7,561 bases of DNA from Acidobacteria bacterium 37-71-11 (GTDB taxonomy: Bacteria > Acidobacteriota > Thermoanaerobaculia > Thermoanaerobaculales > Thermoanaerobaculaceae): assembly GCA_002279285.1 (NCBI GenBank), contig NCBR01000118.1, positions 1 to 7,561 of the forward strand, in the 5' to 3' direction. Both the position numbers and the translations under genes were made by a program. Shown here piece by piece: positions 1 through 4,411 of this stretch. Position 1 is the first letter of the stretch. Every line of letters starts with the position of its first letter. The notes under the pieces are model-generated. The model did no database searches and had not been told where the DNA came from. It was given only the letters and a program-made list of their open reading frames with translations.

Positions 1-1
1 C

Positions 2-106
2 CGTTGGGCCTATCGCAAGGCGCGCGAACCCCGCCGCACCGGAGCATAGCCGGAGGCTATGTGAGGATGCGAGCGGGGCGAGCGCAACGCCGCGAGAGGC
101 CCGACG
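2..106. repeat. Long imperfect palindromic element (structured intergenic repeat)
   Basis: The two halves of this stretch are inverted copies of each other. Bases 2-4 pair with 104-106, 6-11 (GGGCCT) with 97-102, 13-16 with 92-95, and 29-34 (CCCCGC) with 73-78. CGCA near 36-38 has a counterpart near 67-71. The apex is a perfect 7-bp hairpin, CATAGCC-GGA-GGCTATG, at 45-61. Nearly the whole element could therefore fold as one interrupted stem of about 105 nt. No convincing protein is encoded on either strand. Such elements resemble dispersed REP/MITE-like intergenic repeats of high-GC proteobacteria, which are sometimes moved by REP-associated IS200-type transposases. Membership of a repeat family is inference, because only one copy is visible. 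Confidence 0.5.
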
Positions 107-127
107 CCGGCGGCGCCCGGCGGCGGG

Positions 128-158
128 CAAGAAACTGGCGCCCCTGGGTGGGGGCGCC
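128..158 (-). terminator. Rho-independent-like terminator of the partner-switching operon
   Basis: A perfect 8-bp stem, GGCGCCCC (137-144) and GGGGCGCC (151-158), encloses a 6-nt loop. Read on the minus strand it is followed at once by the T-rich run AGTTTCTTG (136-128). It lies about 65 nt past the stop codon at 223, where the last gene of the minus-strand operon ends. On the plus strand the stem is followed by purines, so it is oriented to stop minus-strand transcription. The T-run is interrupted, so efficiency is uncertain. Confidence 0.55.
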
Positions 159-212
159 GGAGGAAGGAGAAGACGGTCGAATCGAATCTAGGGCCCGCCA
201 CGCCGCCTGTCG

Positions 213-226
213 GTGACGCGCGTCAC
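213..226. repeat. 14-bp perfect palindrome overlapping a stop codon
   Basis: GTGACGCGCGTCAC is a perfect palindrome. It includes the TGA stop codon (225-223) of the GAF-PP2C phosphatase gene. It could be a protein-binding site or part of a 3'-end structure. It is not followed by a T-run and has no matching copy elsewhere in the window, so no function is assigned. Confidence 0.35.
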
Positions 227-1767
227 CTGGCGAGGCGCCGGGCGGCGAGCACGGTGCGGTCGTCGTGGGGCGGCGCGCCGCCGGTGTGCGCCGTCACCGC
301 CGCGAACAGCTCCGCGACGAGCCGCTCCATCGCGTCGCCGCGGCGAGCGATTGCGTGCGCTTCGATCCCCTCGACGCCGAAGTCGGCACCGTCCTCGCCT
401 GGCGCCGGCGCCTCCGAGAGGCCGTCCGTGTACGCGAGCAGCACCGAGCCCGGGGCCATGAGGGTCCGGCTCGACGGGTAGCGCGCATCCTCGAGCAGCC
501 CCAGCGGCGGGCCGACCGCCATGAGGCGCTCGCACGAGCCCGACGGACCGATCAGCAGCACCGGGTTGTGGCCGGCGGAGACCCACTCGAGCCCGCCGTC
601 GGCGGCGAGGTAGGCGAGGAACACCGTCGCGAACTTGCTGTCCGGCGTGGACGCCAGCACGTGCTGGTGGAGCCGCCGCGTCAGTTCGTCGAGCGGCGGC
701 GACTCCTGCACGAGCAGGCGGACCGCGGCCTGCAGCGACGCCGCCATCAGCGCCGCCGGGATCCCCTTCCCCGCCACGTCGCCGAGCATGAGGAAGAGCC
801 CCTTCGGGGTCGCGATCACGTCGTAGACATCGCCCCCCACCCGGCGCGACGGCTCGCTCTTGGCGGCGATGTCGAAGCCGGCCGGAGTGGGGATCGCGGC
901 CGGCAGGAGTTGACGTTGGATCGCGGCGGCGAGTTCGAGTTCGCGCTCCGTGCGCTCCTGCTCGAGGGCCTCGCGGTGGAGCGTCGCGTTCTCCAGCGCC
1001 ACCGCCGCCTGGGAGGCGTAGAGTGCCAGCGTCTCGGCGTCGGTGGGCGCGAACGGCGCCGTGCCGCCGCGGACCTCGCGCTCGGCGAGCGCCAGCACGC
1101 CGAGGCGCCCGCGCCGGCCCACCACCGGAACCGCGAGCCTCCCGGGTTCGAGCAGACCGCCGTCGGGCAGCGCCACCGCTTCGTCCGCGCTCAGAACTGC
1201 GCCGCCGACGCGGGCGGCCATGACACACTCGCCGGCGGCGCACGCCGCAGTCGTCTCGGCGCCCTCCAGCCGCACGGCTGGGCCCGCGGCCCCGGCGGCG
1301 GTCAGCCACACTTCGCCGCGGCGCGCATCGAGGAGCGCCGCGGCGTGCATCAGGAGCTCCTCGGCGATGCGCCCCGGCTGCAAGGTGCCGCCCAGGGCCT
1401 CCGCGATGGCCCGCAACGACTCGATCTCCCACAGCCGGCGACGCTCCGCGAAACGCGCCTGCTTGAGCTCTTCGCGCAATATCCAGTTGCCGAGCACGAC
1501 GCCGGCCGCGATGCGCACGGGCTCGGCCGGCGCGGCGGCGCCGTCGAGCTCGAGCCAGAAGGCGTCGCGCCCGGCGGGCAGGACCACGCGGCGCGCCTCG
1601 TTCGGCACCGCCCCCGTCCGCGCCAGCACCTCGTTCCCGCGCCCGATCGCACCGCCGGCCGCGCCCGTTTCCCGGAGCAGGCCTTCGAGCACGGCGTGCG
1701 GCAGGGGGGCGCCGCCCTCCCTCGCCGCGCCGAACGCCAGTTCGAGCACGCGCAGGACGTCGCTCAT
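223..1767 (-). CDS. Cytoplasmic GAF - SpoIIE/PP2C serine phosphatase (RsbU-like)
   Basis: A 514-residue soluble protein. Residues 1-100 are a poorly recognised, possibly GAF-like region. Residues about 115-260 form a GAF domain ending in the usual helix ASQAAVALENATLHREAL. A coiled coil at about 260-288 (EQERTERELELAAAIQRQLLP) leads into a SpoIIE-type PP2C domain at about 295-512. Metal-binding motifs are intact: GGDVYD (311-316), GDVAGKG (329-335), SAGHNP (397-402), YTDGLSEA (446-453) and HDDRT (501-505). This family dephosphorylates STAS-domain anti-anti-sigma proteins, and the adjacent STAS protein is the likely substrate. No membrane segment is visible, so the GAF region probably senses a cytosolic ligand or partner. 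The ATG start (1767) overlaps the upstream stop as ATGA, with AGG a few bases upstream, implying translational coupling. It is the last gene of a three-gene operon. Class confidence is high; the specific substrate is inferred. Confidence 0.93.
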   Translation of the reverse strand: MSDVLRVLELAFGAAREGGAPLPHAVLEGLLRETGAAGGAIGRGNEVLARTGAVPNEARRVVLPAGRDAFWLELDGAAAPAEPVRIAAGVVLGNWILREELKQARFAERRRLWEIESLRAIAEALGGTLQPGRIAEELLMHAAALLDARRGEVWLTAAGAAGPAVRLEGAETTAACAAGECVMAARVGGAVLSADEAVALPDGGLLEPGRLAVPVVGRRGRLGVLALAEREVRGGTAPFAPTDAETLALYASQAAVALENATLHREALEQERTERELELAAAIQRQLLPAAIPTPAGFDIAAKSEPSRRVGGDVYDVIATPKGLFLMLGDVAGKGIPAALMAASLQAAVRLLVQESPPLDELTRRLHQHVLASTPDSKFATVFLAYLAADGGLEWVSAGHNPVLLIGPSGSCERLMAVGPPLGLLEDARYPSSRTLMAPGSVLLAYTDGLSEAPAPGEDGADFGVEGIEAHAIARRGDAMERLVAELFAAVTAHTGGAPPHDDRTVLAARRLAR

Positions 1768-2126
1768 CGGACCTGGGCGAGCTCCGCGAGGGCCGAGGCG
1801 CGGTCGGGGAAGATCCGCGTGTACTGGGCCAGACCCATGATCTGGAACGTCTTGGCGATGCTGGGCGTGAGGCAGCAGAACGCCAGTGTGCCCTTGACCT
1901 CGATCGTGCGCTCCAGCACCTCGAGCAGCAGCGAGATGCCGATCGAGTTGATGATCCGGGTCGCGTGCAAGTCGAGGAGGAGCGTGCGGCAGCCCGCGTC
2001 GAGGAGCGTGCCGGCCTCGCGGGCAATCGCCTCGCCCCCCTCGTTGTTGATGTAACCGGCCACCTCGAGCACGGCCAGTTCGCCCTGCCGCAGTGCGATC
2101 GATAGCTCGAACGTTTCCACCGTCAC
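1764..2126 (-). CDS. STAS-domain anti-sigma factor antagonist (RsbV/SpoIIAA-like)
   Basis: A single 120-residue STAS domain, the normal length for the family. Beta strands LAVLEVAGYIN (18-27) and RTLLLDLHAT (47-56) precede the loop and helix INSIGISLLLEVLE (59-72). The loop N60-S61-I62-G63 aligns with the D-S-[ST]-G phosphorylation motif of RsbV/SpoIIAA. S61 is the predicted site phosphorylated by the RsbW-like kinase and dephosphorylated by the PP2C partner. Replacement of the Asp by Asn and of the second Ser/Thr by Ile is unusual. The C-terminal half (residues 80-120) fits the rest of the fold. The GTG start at 2126 overlaps the kinase stop as GTGA. A strong GGGAGG Shine-Dalgarno (about 2130-2135) lies only 3-4 nt from that GTG, but 9 nt from an in-frame GTG at 2120, so a 118-residue product is possible. 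Confidence 0.92.
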   Translation of the reverse strand: MTVETFELSIALRQGELAVLEVAGYINNEGGEAIAREAGTLLDAGCRTLLLDLHATRIINSIGISLLLEVLERTIEVKGTLAFCCLTPSIAKTFQIMGLAQYTRIFPDRASALAELAQVR

Positions 2127-2548
2127 GCTCCTCCCGTCCGCCGGATCATGTGGATCCTGGTCAAGCCTGGGCGGGAGGTGATCTCCACCTCGTCCATCAG
2201 GCGCCGGATCAGCTCGAGCCCCCAGCCGCGCTTACGGCGCGAGTGCAGCTTGGTCTCCAGTACCGGGCGAGGCTGCTCGCCGGGGTCGAAGCCGGGTCCG
2301 TGATCCACCACGGCGGCCTCGATCCAGGGGTAGGCGCTGTCCGGATGGGCCGCGAGCTCCACCACGACCTCACCGGCGCCGTACTCGAGAGCGTTCAGGC
2401 ACGCTTCCACCACCGCCAACTTGACCTCCGCCAGGGTATCACGGGGAAAGCCGACGCGTTGTCCGAGGTCCTCGACCGCATCGCCCGCGATCAGTTCGGC
2501 GCGTGCGACCTGCGGAAGGACGAGGTGCAGCCGCACGGGCTCAGCCAT
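2123..2548 (-). CDS. RsbW/SpoIIAB-like anti-sigma serine kinase (HATPase_c)
   Basis: A 141-residue GHKL ATPase of the small partner-switching type. The N box is EACLNALEYG (48-57), with catalytic/Mg-binding E48 and N52. The G1 box is DHGPGFD (82-88). The G2 region is RRKRGWGLELIRRLMDEVEI (104-123), with GWG in place of the commoner GLG. Proteins of this class bind and inhibit a sigma factor or other effector and inactivate their STAS antagonist by phosphorylation; the next gene is that antagonist. I chose ATG 2548 because GGAG (2562-2559) lies 9 nt upstream. A GTG at 2563 would add five residues but has no Shine-Dalgarno. It is the first clear gene of the operon, about 200 nt downstream of a near-consensus sigma-54 promoter. 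No sigma factor gene is nearby, so the target is unknown. Confidence 0.92.
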   Translation of the reverse strand: MAEPVRLHLVLPQVARAELIAGDAVEDLGQRVGFPRDTLAEVKLAVVEACLNALEYGAGEVVVELAAHPDSAYPWIEAAVVDHGPGFDPGEQPRPVLETKLHSRRKRGWGLELIRRLMDEVEITSRPGLTRIHMIRRTGGA

Positions 2549-2572
2549 GAGCGTCGTCTCCACGCGGGCGCA

Positions 2573-2746
2573 TCAAAGCGCCAGGAGAAGGCAGAGGAGG
2601 CGCCACGCCAGGCGTGCACCGTCGCCGAGTGCGCCGGAGACAAGCGCTCCACCGCCGAGCAGTCCGCCGCCCACAGCCGCCCAAGGGCGACTGAGCGGCT
2701 CCAGGAACCGGTTGGCGAGCGCGCTTGCGGAGGGGAACGGCACCAT
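2573..2746 (-). CDS. Possible small membrane protein in the operon leader
   Basis: An open frame of 57 codons from ATG 2746, ending 24 nt before the kinase start. The product is hydrophobic, with a Gly/Ala/Leu-rich middle (AVGGGLLGGGALVSGALG) and a C-terminal segment ARLAWRLLCLLLAL that could insert in a membrane. Roughly three quarters of third positions are G or C, somewhat lower than in the neighbouring genes. It begins about 3 nt downstream of the start site predicted from the sigma-54 promoter, so it would be read from a nearly leaderless 5' end. No Shine-Dalgarno is visible. An in-frame TTG at 2776 lies upstream of that start site and is unlikely. I recognise no family. It may simply be open sequence in a GC-rich leader. 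Confidence 0.28.
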   Translation of the reverse strand: MVPFPSASALANRFLEPLSRPWAAVGGGLLGGGALVSGALGDGARLAWRLLCLLLAL

Positions 2747-2759
2747 GCTCGGGTGGCTC

Positions 2760-2775
2760 TGCAAGCCGCGAGCCA
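2760..2775 (-). promoter_or_regulatory. Sigma-54 (-24/-12) promoter of the kinase-STAS-phosphatase operon
   Basis: The minus strand reads TGGCTCGCGGCTTGCA. Against the sigma-54 consensus TGGCACG-N4-TTGCA only one defined base differs (T for A), and the obligatory GG-N10-GC spacing is exact. Transcription should start near 2749, giving a leader of about 200 nt before the kinase ATG at 2548. It lies just downstream of a gene for a sigma-54 enhancer-binding protein and just upstream of a partner-switching operon. The upstream flank is an AT-rich patch of the kind usual at activator-bent promoters. Confidence 0.65.
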
Positions 2776-2811
2776 ATTAACATAAGTGATTCACAATCAG
2801 TATGATGAGTC
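2776..2811. promoter_or_regulatory. AT-rich bend region upstream of the sigma-54 promoter
   Basis: This is one of the few AT-rich stretches in a window otherwise dominated by G and C. It lies between the sigma-54 core promoter and the putative upstream activator sites, where IHF or intrinsic curvature usually helps DNA looping. It contains the small palindrome GTGATTCAC (2786-2794). The best IHF-like matches (around AATCAGTATGATG, and AATCACTTATGTT on the other strand) are imperfect, so no IHF site is claimed. Confidence 0.35.
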
Positions 2812-2834
2812 AAAAACACGGGATCTTGGACCCG
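2812..2834 (-). terminator. Terminator-like hairpin after the enhancer-binding protein gene
   Basis: On the minus strand CGGGTCCAAGATCCCG (2834-2819) can form a short stem: CGGG pairs with CCCG, then TC with GA, with one bulged T and a CAA loop. TG and five Ts follow (2818-2812). It lies about 35 nt past the regulator's stop codon and before the sigma-54 promoter, so it would separate the two transcription units. The stem is only six pairs with a bulge, so termination may be partial. Confidence 0.4.
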
Positions 2835-2841
2835 CCCATGT

Positions 2842-2939
2842 TGATGCAAAACGCAACAGTGCGCGATGGTCACGGCCTCGCCCTCCGTCGAGAGCGCCGC
2901 CCCGGCGCGCTCCGCGCCGGTGTAGTGCGTTTTGCATCA
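2842..2939. promoter_or_regulatory. Paired 14-bp inverted repeats, candidate enhancer (UAS) for the sigma-54 activator
   Basis: TGATGCAAAACGCA at 2842-2855 recurs exactly in inverted orientation at 2926-2939 (TGCGTTTTGCATCA). The two copies are centred 84 bp apart, eight turns of B-DNA. Related motifs sit beside them: arm 1 lies within TGTTGATGCAAAACGCAACA (2840-2859), which has TGTTG/CAACA ends, and GCAACAG at 2853-2859 is mirrored by CTGTTGC at 2941-2947. Relative to the predicted start at 2749 the arms fall at about -93 to -106 and -177 to -190, the normal range for enhancer-binding protein sites. The distal arm lies inside the last codons of the regulator gene (residues about 491-496). 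Confidence 0.5.
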
Positions 2940-4411
2940 TCTGTTGCATTCCACCTCACCAACATCCGGTACAGGGTGGTTCGGTCGATCCCCAGCGCCC
3001 GCGCCGCCGCCACCCGGTTGCCGTCGCTACGCTCGACGGCACGGAGCACGTGCGCACGCACGGCCTCGTCCAGCGTCCCGGCGAGCACTGCGGTCCCCGC
3101 TCGCCGCGCGCCCATCGCGAGGCGAACGTCCTCGAGCTCGACTCGGTCGCTCGACGCCAGGGCGGCGGCGGCTTCGAGAAGGTTTTCGAGCTCGCGCACG
3201 TTGCCGGGGAAATCGTGGCGGAGCAGCAGCTCGAGCGCGGGCCGGGCGAGCGACAGCCCCTCTCGCCCCATGCGCCGTCCGTGCAGCCGGACGAAGTGCT
3301 GCGCCAGAAGCGGGATATCTTCTCGCCGTTCGCGCAGCGGCGGCAGCGTGAGCTCGACCACCCGAAGCCGGTAGTAGAGGTCCTCGCGGAACTCGCCCTC
3401 GGCGAGCATCGCCTCGAGGTCGCGGTTGGTCGCGGTCACGAGCCTGACGTCCACCGTGATGCGCTGCCGGCCGCCGACCCGCTCGACCTCGCGCTCTTGG
3501 ACCACCCGCAGCAGCTTGGCCTGCAGCGCCGGGGTGAGGTCGCCGATCTCGTCGAGGAAGAGGGTTCCGCCGCCCGCGAGTTCGAACTTCCCGGGCCGCG
3601 CCGAGACCCCGGTCGCCACCCCGCGCTCGATGCCGAACAGCTCGGCCTCGAGCAGCGTCTCGGGCACCGCCGCGCAGTTCAGCGGCACGAACGGCCCGGC
3701 GTGGCGGGGGGAGAGCGCGTGCAGCAGGCGCGCCAACCGCTCCTTGCCGGTGCCGGACTCCCCACGCACGAGCACCGTCACGTCGGCGGCGGCCACGCGC
3801 CGCGCCAACTCGACCACCCTGCGGAACGAGGGGGCCTGCCCGACGAGACCGGCCTCCTCGCCGGCGCCCAGCCGCAGCGCCCGGTTCTCTTCCTCGAGCA
3901 GCAGTTGCCGGCGCTCCGCCTCCTCGAGCAGACGCGAGGACGCGATGGCGGGCGCCGCCAGGAGCGCGAGCGAGCGCAGGAACGTGACGTCCTCGTCGTC
4001 GAAGCGAGCCAATCCCTCGCGCGCCTCCTTGTCGGCGACCGCCACGACACCCATCAGCTCCTCGCGCCAGAGGCACGGCGCCGCGAGCACCTCGGCGAAG
4101 GGGACGCCGAGGAAACTCCCGGCGACTCGAGCCACCTCGCCGGCGCGGACCTGCTGCAGCGCGGCGGAGGCCACCAACCGCGCCGCGGCGCCCGGCTCGG
4201 TCGGCCACCCGACGGCGACCACGGTCGCCGGCACCAGCGACGGCAGCAGCGACACCGCGATCCCGGCGCGCGCGTCGAGCAGGCCGACCGCGCGCTGCAC
4301 CAGCTCCTCGACGACCTCGCCCTCCTGCCGCGGCCCGGCCAATGCGAGAGAGAGGTCGAGAACGGTCTCGAGCCTGGCCCGGCGCCACCCCTCGCGGGCG
4401 CCCGCCCTCAC
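2870..4411 (-). CDS. GAF-AAA+-Fis sigma-54 enhancer-binding transcriptional activator
   Basis: A 513-residue NtrC/NifA-class activator. An N-terminal GAF domain (about 12-160) is followed by a linker helix (161-182) and an AAA+ domain (about 188-415). Walker A is GESGTGKE (217-224). The sigma-54 loop reads GVATGV (264-269) instead of GAFTGA. Walker B is GGTLFLDEIGD (281-291). Sensor I is TATNRD (326-331), the arginine-finger segment FREDLYYRL (341-349), and sensor II lies in FPGNVRELENLLE (401-413). A Fis-type helix-turn-helix occupies about 462-488 (GNRVAAARALGIDRTTLYRM), followed by a 25-residue basic tail. There is no receiver domain, so control is likely by ligand or partner binding at the GAF domain. 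The GTG start at 4411 overlaps the upstream phosphatase stop as GTGA, with GGGGAG just before it, so the two are co-translated. The best target is the sigma-54 promoter at 2760-2775. Confidence 0.94.
   Translation of the reverse strand: MRAGAREGWRRARLETVLDLSLALAGPRQEGEVVEELVQRAVGLLDARAGIAVSLLPSLVPATVVAVGWPTEPGAAARLVASAALQQVRAGEVARVAGSFLGVPFAEVLAAPCLWREELMGVVAVADKEAREGLARFDDEDVTFLRSLALLAAPAIASSRLLEEAERRQLLLEEENRALRLGAGEEAGLVGQAPSFRRVVELARRVAAADVTVLVRGESGTGKERLARLLHALSPRHAGPFVPLNCAAVPETLLEAELFGIERGVATGVSARPGKFELAGGGTLFLDEIGDLTPALQAKLLRVVQEREVERVGGRQRITVDVRLVTATNRDLEAMLAEGEFREDLYYRLRVVELTLPPLRERREDIPLLAQHFVRLHGRRMGREGLSLARPALELLLRHDFPGNVRELENLLEAAAALASSDRVELEDVRLAMGARRAGTAVLAGTLDEAVRAHVLRAVERSDGNRVAAARALGIDRTTLYRMLVRWNATDDAKRTTPARSAPGRRSRRRARP

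Noticed and set aside
4..216. 70-codon open frame at the left edge
   Set aside because: It runs through the long palindrome and the terminator hairpin, is Arg-rich, and shows no family signature.
188..2026. 612-codon open frame on the minus strand in another frame
   Set aside because: The product is an Arg/Ala/Gly/Pro-rich low-complexity string overlapping two well-recognised genes in a different frame.
265..2055. 596-codon open frame on the plus strand
   Set aside because: Antisense to the GAF-PP2C and STAS genes. The translation is Arg/Gln/Glu-rich with no motif, a usual by-product of high GC at third codon positions.
2541..2873. 110-codon minus-strand open frame across the regulatory gap
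   Set aside because: It crosses the terminator-like hairpin and the sigma-54 promoter and has no recognisable features.
2842..2939. Integron attC-like site or long terminator formed by the 14-bp inverted repeats
   Set aside because: There is no GTTRRRY/RYYYAAC core pair and the arms enclose 70 nt partly within coding sequence. Position relative to the sigma-54 promoter fits activator sites better.
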